In this document: one piece after another, positions 21,464-33,548 of the stretch
How the letters are laid out: every line of letters begins with the position of its first letter
Position numbering within the stretch: the first letter of the stretch is position 1
NCBI GenBank assembly: GCA_010093685.1
Contig: MU006241.1
Coordinates: 248,001-312,000, forward strand
Direction of reading: 5' to 3'
DNA from: Ophiobolus disseminans
Taxonomy: Eukaryota > Ascomycota > Dothideomycetes > Pleosporales > Phaeosphaeriaceae
Length of the DNA: 64,000 nucleotides
Translations under genes and position numbers: made by a program
The notes under the pieces: model-generated
Databases searched by the model: none
The model's input: only the letters and a program-made list of their open reading frames with translations
Told to the model about the DNA's origin: nothing

Positions 21464-22960
21464 ATGCCTGTAACACCACACAGTTCTGGTAGCGAGAACG
21501 CCAGTTCAGGCGCCAGTACTGTTTCTTCCGACACACTCTCGAGCCGCCGTAGAGCAGCAGCGGTTACGATTAAGACGACAGGAAGAGAATCGTTTGTTTC
21601 ATGTAGCGAATATCTTCGCGCTAATCTTGCTAGTCAGGAGCAGCATGATAAAGACTTCGCAGCCCTTCGCAAAATCTCCAAGATTAGATTAAAGACCCAA
21701 CTTCTGATGCATGTTGATCTCTCCAGGCACCTCACTCCAAAAGATTGTCACATCCTGCGTCGCACCGAAGGCGGCTCTCACCACGTGGTTATCATACGAG
21801 TCGGATCTGCGCGACCGAGTAATGAATTTGTCATCAAAATTCCGGTCACTGGTACGGAAGAACGCTGGTGCGATGAGCATGCATATACTATGCGCTGCGA
21901 GGCGCTATTGATGAACTACCTCCGAAAATACACAAGCATACCCGTTCCAGAGGTGATCGCGTTCCAGGACAGGATCGACAATCCACTCGGCGCACCCTAT
22001 ATACTCATGCGAAAAGCTTTTGGGAAGTCAGCTTACTGTCTATGGCTTGATGCAGAGGGTGAAGATGGGCAAAATGCGGACAACCCTTCAGAGCAGATGA
22101 TAAGAAAGCGTATTACTTTCCTCAAGTCGTTAGCGCTGTATATGGCCGAGCTCCAGAAACTCACATTCGAAAAGCTCGGTATGCTCAATTTTGACAACAA
22201 CGTTGACAAGCCCGTAGTGGCTCACTATTGGGAAACGCGGGGGGGTATCCAAATACGACAAGAGCCGGTTGCTTCGGCTCGCGAATTCTTCCTCAGTGGA
22301 CTCAACGCGAGGTTGCCAGCAAACACGACGCCACGGAATCTATCGGAGTGCCAAAACAACAATGGGGGCATACAGGATACGAGAAAAGGGATCAACAAAC
22401 TGCAAGGCGTGCGTCGCATTATGGAGATCATTTATGACTCTTCATGTTTCGATGGCAAGGCACCGGTTTCTAGCGAGGGTAACTCTTTCATCCTGCGCCA
22501 CCCAGATCTCGACCTCCAAAACATTCTAGTCGATGACGATAATACCATCACCAGCATTCTCGACTGGCACGGAACCATCACCGCACCTCGATGCATCGGC
22601 TACGTTGCTCTCCCACGCTTCCTCACACACGACTGGTTTCCTCATTTTACGCTCTCAGACCCACCATACATGTCGTGGACAGTCGACTACTATCGACGCG
22701 TTTATGCCGATTCGATGAAAGAACACTGTGACGATGGCAAGTACACATACAAGAGCGCGATGTACCAGGCAGCAGCGGCCGCACCGTCATGCCAATGGTG
22801 TAGCGACGCGTGTTCTGACGTGGTCAATAAGGTGCTATTACAGCTACCCGCATTGCGGCTGACGGATCTGAATGAGTTTCAAGAACGACTAGGGCGTGGC
22901 TGGAAGGCTGCTGAGGAGTATTTGAAGGTGGAGATTGGGATCTTGTTTGAGTCGGAATGA
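21464..22960 (+). CDS. APH/choline-kinase-like phosphotransferase
   Basis: A single exon encodes 498 residues from the ATG at 21464; the frame is open six codons further to a GTG. The first 50 residues are Ser/Thr-rich. The kinase fold starts near residue 80, with the nucleotide region around GGSHHVVIIRVG and the lysine in FVIKIP. VPEVIAFQ and APYILMRKAFG mark the hinge. The catalytic loop reads HPDLDLQN with a following DWHG (metal-binding Asp), so both key aspartates are present. A long insert of about 60 residues lies before the catalytic loop. Fungal genomes carry many such proteins, annotated as aminoglycoside phosphotransferase family; true substrates are mostly unknown and antibiotic resistance should not be assumed. 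Confidence 0.8.
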   Translation: MPVTPHSSGSENASSGASTVSSDTLSSRRRAAAVTIKTTGRESFVSCSEYLRANLASQEQHDKDFAALRKISKIRLKTQLLMHVDLSRHLTPKDCHILRRTEGGSHHVVIIRVGSARPSNEFVIKIPVTGTEERWCDEHAYTMRCEALLMNYLRKYTSIPVPEVIAFQDRIDNPLGAPYILMRKAFGKSAYCLWLDAEGEDGQNADNPSEQMIRKRITFLKSLALYMAELQKLTFEKLGMLNFDNNVDKPVVAHYWETRGGIQIRQEPVASAREFFLSGLNARLPANTTPRNLSECQNNNGGIQDTRKGINKLQGVRRIMEIIYDSSCFDGKAPVSSEGNSFILRHPDLDLQNILVDDDNTITSILDWHGTITAPRCIGYVALPRFLTHDWFPHFTLSDPPYMSWTVDYYRRVYADSMKEHCDDGKYTYKSAMYQAAAAAPSCQWCSDACSDVVNKVLLQLPALRLTDLNEFQERLGRGWKAAEEYLKVEIGILFESE

Positions 22961-23235
22961 ATTTGAGATCACCTCGTAGCCGAAGTTTTTGGTACGTTGT
23001 CACTTGTCACTTGTCACTTAGTTCCAAGACTGCGGGAAGGGCGATAGGACAGTTGGAAAAGTACAAAGCGGAAATCAAGGTCATTGTGATGGTCTATTAT
23101 ATGACGTACACCAACCGTCGTTCACCCCCTCTACTGAAAAGTATCCGACATCATTAAAAGTACAAGCCCTTCCCAACTACTACTCTAGTCTTCATCCAAT
23201 AAGTGTGAAAGATGATGTACAAGATACCTCGAAAC

Positions 23236-24898
23236 TCATGGACAGTTGCCGGCCTGCCACATCTTAACAGATTTTACGGTCATGCCACGGTCATTACCCA
23301 CACCCCAAGTTGGGAGCCACTGGTCCTTGGCTACGATAATTGCGTTAGCAGTCGTTCATGCAACATTTCGTGCAGCATATACCTTCGTAAAAGTTCTTAG
23401 CAGCAACGTCGCTGTGATCAACCCACGACTTATTACCCTCGCCATCAAAGAACCACCCGTTCTGCGCACCAACCGCAACATTAAGAATGAGGTAAAACCT
23501 CTGGTCAAATGGTGCGTTCTTGCCGCCATTCTTCCAAGGATTCTCGACCAGCGTGTCATTCTCGGTGGTCAAGGCAGCAAATCTACCTTTCTTCCAGAGT
23601 GGGTTCTCCTTCTTGAACTTAGTATACTGGACTTGCTTCAAGCGGCTATCGAGGTACATAAAGATGTAGTCCTCAGCCCACTCGAGGCCAAAAGTGTGGA
23701 AGCTGGTGCTGAAATCGGCACGGCGTAGAAATGTCGTGCCATGTGTACCAATGTAGCCATTGTGTTTGGACGAAGGGCCCCAATGAAGGGTTGAGGACAT
23801 GAAGTCTCGGCCTTCCGGATATTTGTAGCTGTTCCCGCGGAACTCGGCAATGTCGATTTCTCCAGAGCGAGGCCACAAGCCGTATTCGTCGTTTTCGGGC
23901 ATCATCCCTAGAGAGTGGCGTCAGTCATGGGAGCTGAGAGGATTGTCGTTTACCTACAAAGTGCTGGCCAGAGCCAATCGCCTTTAGCCATCTTAGCGAC
24001 GATCTCGACACGGCCATACTTGATGCCCTTCTTGCCCTTGGTAGTCAAACGAGCAGATCGAACTGGTGGAATGATCGTTCCAAGCGTTTTGTTTGACCTG
24101 ACACCGCAAGCTTTGAAGTCTTCAGATGTGCAAGAACCGTCGCCACTAGAAGAAGTTATGTTCAGCGTATAGCCGTTCAGCAGCTGCTTCTCAGTGATGT
24201 TTGTAGATTCAGTGGTGAGAGTAGGGACAATGTGTAGCCCTTCTGCGTCGACGAAAGCGTTCTTTATGTCATTGGTGGTCCAGTCGAATGCCCCATTACC
24301 GTAACCCCCGGTCTGTTGCGCACACGTCAGCTAATCAGGTGGACATCGACCGCACGCGGCACCTACTTGAATCTCGTGACTCCAATTGGAGTCATTAAGA
24401 ATGTCGAAGTAGTCTTCCATGATAAGGCATTGCTAGGATGGTGTTAGGCATGCTAGTATGATAGGGTAGTCTTCACGTACAGCTGGTATGGTGGCTTCTT
24501 GTGCTCCAGTGTACATAATATATGCACTGGCACAGAAACCGATTCCGATGAAGCCTAAAACGATCCAGTTTCCTAATCTCGTTCTGTTCATCCTCTTGTC
24601 GTCGGCCCATGGTTGGACGTAGCTGCAGAAAGAATGAGCTCAGCGAGGGTGATACAGGGTAATATGATACATACTCTCCTTTGAGTCGGTAACTCTTGAA
24701 TGCGCGCGGCTGCTTTCTTGATTGGGTATCGGTGGATGTCGCTGATCTACTCACCGCCGCGGAATTTATCGACAAAGATGACGGTTGATTAGGAATGAAG
24801 CTCTTTGCTGTTGTCTGTTCTGGTCTTATTCTTTGCAACAGACCAGGAGGAAGCGACACATCAACTTCTGAGCTGGATCGGGACTTTGAAGCAGCCAT
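23236..24898 (-). CDS. type II membrane GH16 beta-1,3-glucanase-like protein
   Basis: Six exons, complement(23236..23330, 23383..23907, 23958..24312, 24367..24432, 24481..24622, 24675..24898), encode 468 residues. All five introns (48-54 bp) are GT-AG and the frame closes exactly. The N-terminal 90 residues are Ser-rich and cytosolic. One membrane anchor (WIVLGFIGIGFCASAYIMY, about 92-110) follows, giving a type II protein. The extracellular part is a concanavalin-like GH16 domain with WPALWMMPENDEYG and the catalytic GEIDIAE (ExDxxE intact, near 265). The end is MTVKSVKMWQAGNC. Relatives are called beta-1,3-glucan-binding or GH16 endoglucanase-like proteins and are thought to act on wall glucan. 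Exact specificity is unknown. It is divergent from a GT2 gene about 2 kb away. Confidence 0.88.
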
Positions 24899-26980
24899 TT
24901 TGGGATGATGTGAAGCAAATACTACCACCAAAATTAAATACCACACAGCAAGTTAAGGGACCAATTTTCAGATGCAACCGCAAGTAGCTAGGTGCCTGGG
25001 GCCAAGTCCCCTCTTTTTGAGTGTGATGGAATACGAGTTGTTTTCGTCGAAACTAAAATGAGCCACAATGAAAGCCAATGTGAGCAGAAACTATGGTGGC
25101 AAACGTCCCAAGACGACCGTCTGCTGAGCTACAAGTAGATTGGATCAACTGGTTGGACGCCATCAATCAGACGGCGTATTCGGACTCGACCGGTGTGAGG
25201 AGGTGAGCTGTCTCACCACAGTGGCCATGCATTATATCCGCGGTTTGGTAGCGCAGCAAAGGGCACCAGCGCAGGTACGACAGTCGCTTCGAGATAGCAT
25301 GGGGTAGATTACAGCTGGCAGCTTGGGAATATGCGAACCTTGGTCGGGATGGAGTTTTGTATGACCAGAATTGACAGTTCTGTGAAACGACGCGTAGCGG
25401 GCGATCCAATTAGCTCCCGTAGCAGATCTTTCAAGCCACGCGATTGTCGCAGCCGTTTCTGTGTTCCGCCAACAAAATAGGTGCCTCTTTCGCTTACGCA
25501 TCTGACGCCGTTTCCTTCTCAGTTGGCTGATCCATCCTCGATTTGTTGAGCCATTGTAGAGTACAATGTTTCGGTTGGTTGTTGTGCGTTTTCTTTGATA
25601 AGATATAATTGTAGAAACAGCCAGAATCGCGGCGCAGTCGCTACGTCAATTAGACTAATAGCAATCAGAAGCTCGTCCTACAACACCGCCATCGCCGCCA
25701 ATTTGTCGCATATCCAGACCACCACCACAACATAGTCGTAGACAAATATCAGCTTATTGAAAGCTCTGAAACAGCTTGAACAACTAGATGGGGGGTTCAG
25801 AAGGCGACACAACACCACAGGTGGCCAACAGTTACGTCCGTACGGCGCCGCGTGGCTTGCAAAGTATTCGGAGCCACAATGCGGTGTGGAAGACGGTTCA
25901 GGTGCGACAACGCCTCTTCGGGGGCTTCATGTTAACGGTTTCCCAGGTTGGACAGGTTGGACAGGCAGGCCGTAGCATGTTCATCGGTTAAGCAGGATTG
26001 CGAAAAAAGAACTGAAGAGCTGGCAGACCTCGCACCGCGCAATCTTACCAGCCTTATGTTTCTGTTCTTGGGTTCGTTGTTGCCACCACCAAGCTGCAAG
26101 TACAACGATTGTCATACCTTGTGTCGCTGTTGGTGTTGGTAATGCTACTGGTACGAAGCACCGAGCACCTGGTACCAATAGCACACTACAGGAGGCGTTT
26201 CGAGCAAGACAAAACGTTGGAAAGGCTATCGACAGCTATTATTTCTCTCGTGTTTTTCTTTTGGCAGTGTATTCTCGTGCTAGGATGTGAGATCAAGCTC
26301 ATCTCCCAAGCCATCATCGCGGCTAAAGTATGGTGACCTACGGTGGCCTGCAAATGCCCGGTACTGCATGGATGTCATACAATCGGTTTCCGCAATCGCA
26401 GCCAATAGCTCCATCGCATACCAGTATGACGTATGCGCACGGTGTTCTGACCAGGGAAAGCATCCTGGCGGTGAGGTTCACAATACGCTTCAGAGATATG
26501 TTGATGTGTTGACTGTTATACCAATAGAGTCGATAAGGGGCGAGCGAATTCAACGCGCTTCGAATTCGATGGCCTAAGTGAGCGAAGCTATTGACACAAA
26601 ACTAGGGCAAGCTTAGTAGCATTGAAAGATCGCGGACTCGGCACAAGTTTGTTCGACTCTATCAAAATAAGCCACGGAAAGCCTGAAGACGGAAAGGTGC
26701 GTATTACGTGTACACTTTCGTGGCTGATGTTCTCTAATAGAAGGGATGAGTATCAGTTCTGGCGCCACAACAGTCTTCGGCAATATTTACCTGGGCGACG
26801 CGAACACAGTCCTTTTCCAACTCTCAGTCTTCACTTTTTCTCGATAGTTTATGGCAGATCCTTGGTAGGATTCACTTCTGGCCCCATACAGATATTCGCT
26901 CCTGAGCACGATCAGTCATTATACTTATTGTCTAATCCACATCTGCAATCACTATCTTCAATACTTACCTTCTCTCTGCC
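24899..26980. other. divergent intergenic region, GH16 / GT2
   Basis: About 2.1 kb with several short open frames on both strands and no recognised protein. A short direct repeat GGTTGGACAG occurs twice at about 25936-25960. The last 150 bp before the GT2 start is pyrimidine-rich. Confidence 0.4.
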
Positions 26981-29891
26981 ATGATCTCGAACGAGGATAT
27001 CTGCCATGCTCGGAGGTCGGCCCCCTCTTCAGGGCGGCCTTCGGTCGCCGATAACACCGACTATGAGCCGTCCAGAGCTCAGACGCCTAGCAGTCGAGTT
27101 TCACGACCTTTCGCAATGAAGATCGATGAAGACTCCAAATACCGAGCAGTAAGTGTCCTCAGTCGTACTTGAACCCATGGGTGATTGACCAGGAATAGAT
27201 CACCAAACATCTCTATGCCAAAGCCTCTTCAATGCGGTGGCTTACTCCTGGCCCACTAGCACCCCATGTGTGCGAGGGTGTCTTGATCCGAAAAGGGCTA
27301 GGAGACTACGTTACGGAACCGCAAGACATCAACCAAGACCTCCAGGCTGCGGTCAAGCGAGTCAACCCTCGTGTTGCTATAACTATGTCCACCGATGGCA
27401 CACAAGCGATCTTTGATGTACTCGAGCCACACGAGACTGTGCTTATGTTCCAAAATGGATCTCAGATCCAGATCTTCGATTCGATGGCCGACATTGCAGC
27501 TACAATCAACATCAGAAAGTTCCAGTATGCAGCCCTTGTACGCGAAGAGAGAGTCCTACTTGTATGGCACGATGAACTTGGTTCCATCATCTCACAAGCT
27601 ATGGAGATCGAGTCAAGAATTCTGGCCTTAGTCTGGGGTACAACCAAGTCACCATTCGGAGGCTGGGATAGCGCCGTCCAGTCCAGTGCGAATTCAACCT
27701 TCGAGGGCTCCATGATAGACATGACCGGGGAGGTGAAAGGCACTGACTTGGACGTTGGCGTTGACGAGGTCGACGGTGATCCCGAGAAGCTTGAGGCCGA
27801 AGGCGCAAAAGAGTCGCTTGCGAGGCCACTCATCTTCACAAGCTCTGTCTTTGTTGGTCTCGCAATGTTGTTGATCATTTGTCTAGTCGTCGGATTGGGA
27901 GGACGTGCGATTATTCTCCAAACCATGACCGACAAATTCTGGCCGCGTCTCCTTCTGATTTTGACGATGCCTCTCTGGATTGCTCTTGGCTTGTTCTTCG
28001 TCATCGTTCTCTTTGGCAACGTTTTCGAGGTTATTGGGCCAGTCACTGGAGTCAAGTCAAACAGCCGTTTCCACTCAGCTATCAAGCCAGACTTGAGGCT
28101 AGCGCGCGCTCGTGGTTTCCAGCCTCCTCCCATCACTATACAGATGCCCATCTACACCGAGTCTTTAGAAGGTGTCGTCAAGCCTACAGTGGCATCATTG
28201 CAGGCCGCTATATCCTACTACGAATCCCGTGGGGGGAGTGCCCGCATCTTCATGAACGATGACGGCATGGCGGGTCGATCGGAGAACGACAATGAGAAGT
28301 TCCGCGAATTCTACATCAACAACAACATTGGTTGGGTGTCCCGCCCAAAGCACAATCATGAAGGCTTCGTACGTCGCGGTAAATTCAAGAAGGCGTCCAA
28401 CATGAATTTCGCCCTCAACATCTCCAACCGCGTCGAAGATGAGCTCCAAAGCCTCATCAATAGAATGTACGAGAAGGATGGCGCCTGCATTACCGAAGAG
28501 CGAGAAGATGAACTCTATCGGGAAGCGCTGAATACTGTTCTCATTTGTAATCCCCGCGCTAAAGCTGGCGGAAACATTCGTATGGGGGAGTATATTCTGA
28601 TCGTCGATTCGGATACCATCGTTCCTGAAGACTGCTTGATGTACGGAGCCGCCGAGATGTTCCTATCGCCGGAGGTTGCAATCGTTCAGCACGCCACTGG
28701 TGTCATGCAGGTCTCTTGGGATTACTTCGAGAATGGTATCACTTACTTCACTAACCTCATCTATACGGCGATCCGGTTTTCTGTCGGTAGCGGCGAAGTC
28801 GCTCCCTTTGTTGGACACAACGCTTTCTTGCGCTGGCAAGCCGTTCAGTCTGTTGGTAATCCACCCGAAGAGGATGGTTACATATGTTTCTGGTCCGAGA
28901 GCCACGTGTCGGAGGACTTCGATATTGCTCTTCGTTTGCAAATCGCGGGAAACATTGTTCGACTTGCCAGTTACCATGGTCGTGGTTTCAAAGAGGGTGT
29001 CTCTCTAACCATCTTCGATGAGCTTGATCGCTGGGAGAAGTAAGTGAAACCGTATGGCCATAAGTACAAATGTGCTAACAAGGACGCAGATATGCATATG
29101 GATGCAACGAGCTCGTCTTTAACCCTGTTTACACGTGGCTTTGGAAAGGTCCTTTAACGAAACTGTTCCGCACCTTCCTCTTCTCTAACATCCAGATCTC
29201 ATCAAAAATCAGTATCTGTGGGTACATCTTCTCTTGTAAGTCCGACACCATCGGATCGCTCTTCAAATCGGAGCTCACATTATCAGACTATGCGATTGGC
29301 ACCGCTGTTCCCCTGGGCTTCTTAAACTACTTCCTCGTGGGTTGGCTCAACGGTGATCTAGACAAGTTCTATGTCGAGTCCTGGCAAAGTGAATGACCAG
29401 AGTCCATCTAAACAAATGTTGACTGACATTGTGTAGTTTTCATAGTCCTCATTATCGTATTTAGCGGACTCTCCAACGTCTGTTTCGCGGTCATGCGATA
29501 TCGAATTGGCGAATCGTCTCTGCTCGGCGCCTTTTTCGAGAACCTTAAGTGGATGCCCTTCTTCATGATATTTTTTGGCGGTGTCTCATTCCACATTCTC
29601 TTGGCCATTTGCTCTCACATGTTCGGCATTGACATGAGCTGGGGTGCGACTGCCAAAGAGAAGGACAACTCCAATTTCTTCGCGGAACTGCCCAAGATTT
29701 GGAAGCGTTTCAAGTGGATGTACTTGTTCATGTCCCTCAGCATTGGCGCTATGATTTACCTCGGCAAATTCGCGCCACGTGGCTGGGAGATCACTGGTTT
29801 GACGAGTGTCTTTCCATGGTCGGTCACCGTTGTGATGCACTGCCTGTTGCCCATCGCGCTTAATCCGTCCTTGACAGTGTTCAATTACTGA
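26981..29891 (+). CDS. family 2 glycosyltransferase, membrane-bound processive type
   Basis: Five exons, 26981..27148, 27199..29039, 29090..29235, 29287..29388 and 29437..29891, encode 903 residues. All introns are 48-51 bp with GT-AG ends. A cytosolic N-terminal domain (to about 270) precedes two membrane segments (VFVGLAMLLIICLVVGLGG and LLLILTMPLWIALGLFFVIVLF). The catalytic GT2 domain has IQMPIYTESLEG, the metal-binding IVDSDT and the base region SEDFD. Several further membrane helices form the C-terminus (PLGFLNYFLVGWL, FIVLIIVFSGLSNV, WMPFFMIFFGG). This matches the fungal type 2 glycosyltransferases related to cellulose/hyaluronan-synthase-like enzymes, whose members are needed for normal hyphal walls in some plant-pathogenic species. 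The polysaccharide made is not known. The usual QxxRW box is not clearly seen, though GHNAFLRW occurs. Confidence 0.83.
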
Positions 29892-30405
29892 GCGGGGTAA
29901 GAGCGTTGTTTGCTTGGCTAAGCTTTCGAGTTTGTACACAGGAGTCGGCGTTGGAATGTCAGATGGAGCGCAATGCCGCGTGATGATGAGCACAAAGGGA
30001 TAAATTCGGCGGCATGGGCGTATAGAACAAACTATGTATCTTCATGTGGGTTCTTGGGCGATGTTATGATGAGCACGCAGGAATGACGCATTGCAATCCT
30101 GGTTAGCGCGGCTAACTCAGGAACGCGACTTCAGTTCAGCAACCACACCTGGGCCATCTCTATTCACTGCTAAAAGATCTAGGTTCTCGAATCAGACATG
30201 GCACAAGGCCACAACGTGTCAGATTTTGGGTCGCTTACCAACCGCTTTCTACTGTGCCGCATAGCACGGTTGCCCATATACCACACCAGGATGTAAGACG
30301 CAACCTCCACCTTCCTCGAAGCCAATATAAAACTCTCTCTTCATCAGTACGTTCAGCAACGACTAGCCCTTCTCTCACATCGAGAACCCTCCTACAATCG
30401 CCAGA
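29892..30405. other. intergenic region between GT2 and hydrolase genes
   Basis: It holds the GT2 3' flank and the hydrolase promoter, including a TATA-like element at 30326. No gene is recognised. Confidence 0.5.
30326..30332 (+). promoter_or_regulatory. TATA box of the alpha/beta hydrolase gene
   Basis: TATAAAA lies 74 bp before the start codon at 30406, followed by a CT-rich leader. Position and sequence fit a core promoter. Confidence 0.45.
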
Positions 30406-31272
30406 ATGGAGTCGAAGGACTCCATCGTTCTTCTCGTTTGTGGTGGATGGCATGTGCCGCGCAGCTACAGCAAGCTCAGCGAGCAATTGGAATTAGCCGG
30501 GTACGATGTGCATGTGCCCGCTTTGCCTTCCGTGAGCGGTTCTCGACCACCCAACGCCGATCTCTATAGCGACACGGAAACCGTGCGCTCGGTCGCCAAA
30601 GAACTTGTTAGCGCGGGCCATGAGATTGTCGTTCTCATGCACTCGTACGGCGGGCAAGTTGGTACGAATGCACTGCATGGGCTGAGCCTGGAAACTAGAA
30701 GGAAAGAAGGATTGACAGGCGGCGTGTCCAATCTCATTTACTTGACGGCCTACGCTTTACCTGAAGGAAAAGCTATGATCGATGCCGTCAGGCATTTCGA
30801 TCATGAAGCCTTGATGCCCCTCGCTTTCGACTTCACAGACGACATGTCATGCGTGAGCCGCGACCCAAGGACCCTTTTAGTTGGCGAAACCGGCTTGCCG
30901 GCTTCGGAGGTGGACGACTATATCGCAACCTTCGTGCGCTGGAACGGCCAGGCGATGTATCAGCCTCTCACGACGTCTCGCGCCGCTTGGCGTGACATAC
31001 CAGTCACCTATATCCACACAACAAAAGATATGACCGTTCCTTTCGTGTACCAGGAATGGTGCGTGGAACAGATGGAGAGGGAAGGTGTGGAAGTGCAGAT
31101 TGCGATGCTTGAGACAGGGCATTGTGCCAGTTTCACGGCGGCGAAGAAGGTTGCTGATATCGTAGATCAGTTGACAAAGGGAACTGTGCGCAGTGCATCG
31201 GGTGGCAACAGCAAAGCAACCAACACTGGTGAGGTTAGAGACGCTATACTGAACGTTGTTGGCAGCGAATAG
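30406..31272 (+). CDS. alpha/beta hydrolase
   Basis: A single exon encodes 288 residues. The fold is shown by VLLVCGGWHVPRSY (oxyanion side, about 8-21), the nucleophile elbow HSYGGQ (Ser near 86) and IHTTKDMTVP (acid strand, near 205). The catalytic His lies in LETGHCASF (near 238). The triad is therefore complete. The family (AB hydrolase 1/6) includes fungal esterases and salicylate-ester- or lactone-cleaving enzymes of secondary metabolism. No signal peptide is present, so it is probably cytosolic. The substrate is unknown. The C-terminal 35 residues are Ser/Asn-rich and non-conserved. Confidence 0.82.
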   Translation: MESKDSIVLLVCGGWHVPRSYSKLSEQLELAGYDVHVPALPSVSGSRPPNADLYSDTETVRSVAKELVSAGHEIVVLMHSYGGQVGTNALHGLSLETRRKEGLTGGVSNLIYLTAYALPEGKAMIDAVRHFDHEALMPLAFDFTDDMSCVSRDPRTLLVGETGLPASEVDDYIATFVRWNGQAMYQPLTTSRAAWRDIPVTYIHTTKDMTVPFVYQEWCVEQMEREGVEVQIAMLETGHCASFTAAKKVADIVDQLTKGTVRSASGGNSKATNTGEVRDAILNVVGSE

Positions 31273-31864
31273 CTTCAGGAAACTGGTTTTCGATGTTGTT
31301 CGCGTCTCTTTTACGTATCTCCATAACCAAAATGCAATGGTTCGGCAGTTTGAAGCAAATGTTTTTGTATCAGCTTCTTATTAGACTGCGCACGACTGTT
31401 CACTTCAATGCACTCCAAAGTTGCCGAGACATTGAAGCTACTACTAGCTGTGCACCCAACCTCAACGTTGTACATTCAATGCCGAATTCCTCTCCGATTT
31501 CAATCCTAGCGAAAAGTTCACAGTGTATGCCCTTGTAGCAACTGAACATACTTTTGCTCGGGTCATACTACATACCAAAGGAATAGCCCCAGGCTCCTCG
31601 ACTCTTGTATGTGAGAGAGACGCGCCTCCGTCCACATATACAAATTGGTAGTGATGAGGCTGAGAAACAATATGAATGGAGCTCGAGTTCAAGGCACTGA
31701 AGATAGCAGTTTTGAGAGTAATGTTCGGGCACGAAGCTAGATTGTGGTGGGGCCGCCGCTACGAAGTAGTGTCCTTATCTCGGGCATTTGCACTTCCGCT
31801 TCCAAGGTCTCTGCGCCATTCAAACACCTATCGATACAGGAGCCGATTAACACATCCAGATGCT
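31273..31864. other. convergent intergenic region, hydrolase / UBA4
   Basis: The 3' flanks of two convergent genes. No gene or RNA is recognised. Confidence 0.5.
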
Positions 31865-33548
31865 TCAGTAATCTGGAAACTCTGCATCCACGCTCTTCCG
31901 CCACGCCTCAAGCCCACCCCGTATATCTCCGATGAACCTCTTCCCTCCAAAGTCCAATCCAAGCTGTTTCATCTTCTGGACAGACATCTGAGAGTCATTG
32001 CCTCGCCGGCAGATTACAAAGATCGGTTTCTCGGACTGCCGCAACTGCGCAGCCCAACCTTCTTGACCTGCTTCCATATCGTGGTCTTTGCTGTACTCGG
32101 AAATCGGTACCGTGGTCTCAATCGCGGAGAAGGGAATGTTGACCGAGCCATCGATGCTGCCAAGTTCAAACTGTACCTCCTCGCGCGTGTCGATGAGAAT
32201 GTGATTGTCCTTGCTTGACCTCGTTCCGGTGAATGGATTGACGCCAGACCGTAGCTTCGCAAAGTTTTTTGGCGAGATGCGCTCTTGAGGTGTAAGCGCG
32301 TTGATTGGTCCTACATTGCCGCAGAACTGGACATAATTCAGACTCCCAGATGTTAGCGCGCTGGGCGAGATCGTTGCCTGCGTAGAGCATGCAGCGCATT
32401 TTGCCTTGCGCGAGCGTAACCTGATCGACCGAAACATAGGATTCGAGTAAGCGGAGAAGATAAGTAAGCTGGGCGGGTCGATAGCAGCTGAACTCGACTG
32501 CGGCTGGGTAAGAAGTTTGATGGTTTCCAGCGCTTGTAAGACGCCCATGACACCCACCACAGGTCCCAGTATTCCACCGTCGCCGCACGATACAACCGAC
32601 TCTGGAGGTGGTGGTTTTGGGAACACGCAGCGATAGCAGGGTCCACCATTTGTGTCCCCTGGAGGTAGCGGTGGGTTGTTGAGCACCATCAGCTGGCCGT
32701 CAATACGTAATGCTGATGCTGATATAAGACGTTTACCCAACATCACACAGGTGTCAGAGATTAGGTAACGCGATGCTGGAGTATCTGTGCAGTCGAGTAT
32801 GAGGTTGTAATCTTTGAACGTGGCAATGGCGGTTTCTGGTGTGAGTCGACCTATATGCGGAACTAGCTTCACATTTGGATTGAGTCTAAAGAGATCAGCC
32901 TTGATCAGCTGAATGGTGGTCTCGTGCGAATGCTCACTTACGAAGTCAAAGCGACGATTGCGCTCTCAACCTTGGTCATCTCAACTCTTGCAGTAGAATG
33001 CAAGATTTGTCGGTGTAGGTTTGACTCCTCAACAGTATCGCCGTCGACTAAGCCTACAGTACCGACACCTGCACCTACTAGATATGCTGCTGCTGGGCAG
33101 CCCAAGCCGCCAACACCTACTATGAGAACTCGAGCGTGCTTTAGACTTAGTTGACCTTGGACAGCTTTGTCAACGCATGCAATTTTATAATATCTATTTC
33201 AGAATCTTACTCACCATGTAGCCCAACTTCAGGCATGATCAATTGCCTCCCATATCTCGTGTACTCGTTCTTTTCGAGGGGCCATTTTTTCTTTGCCGGA
33301 ATATCACTCGCGGCTTGAGCGGAACTCTCGTGCTCCAAGACAGCAAATACCTCAGACCGAAAATCATCTGGGATGCCAAAATTCATGTCATGATCTAGAG
33401 GATCGTGCGATAGGAACGGCTTCTGTCGTAAGATTTTCTCTCGCTCTTGCTGGACGCGTTCCGCTTCAGCTAGCTGTCCGTGCAAGTCTCGAAGCGTAGT
33501 TTCGCATGCTATTATTTGCTGGCGGAGAAGATCGACTGCGTTCACCAT
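31865..33548 (-). CDS. UBA4: UBA4/MOCS3: E1-like adenylyltransferase and sulfurtransferase
   Basis: Three exons, complement(31865..32885, 32942..33164, 33215..33548), encode 525 residues, with introns of 56 and 50 bp. An N-terminal coiled coil (about 1-40) precedes the ThiF/MoeB-like adenylation domain: RYGRQLIMPEVGLHG, then LIVGVGGLGCPAAAYLVGAG (ATP loop) and the LVDGDTVEESNLHRQ block. Zinc-binding CYRC and CAAC pairs are present. The C-terminal rhodanese domain (about 410-525) has ILIDTREEVQF and the active-site Cys in VICRRGNDS. Uba4 activates and thiocarboxylates Urm1 for tRNA wobble-uridine thiolation and protein urmylation, and Cnx5/MOCS3 orthologues also serve molybdopterin synthase. 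Both activities are likely here since all catalytic features are present. Confidence 0.93.
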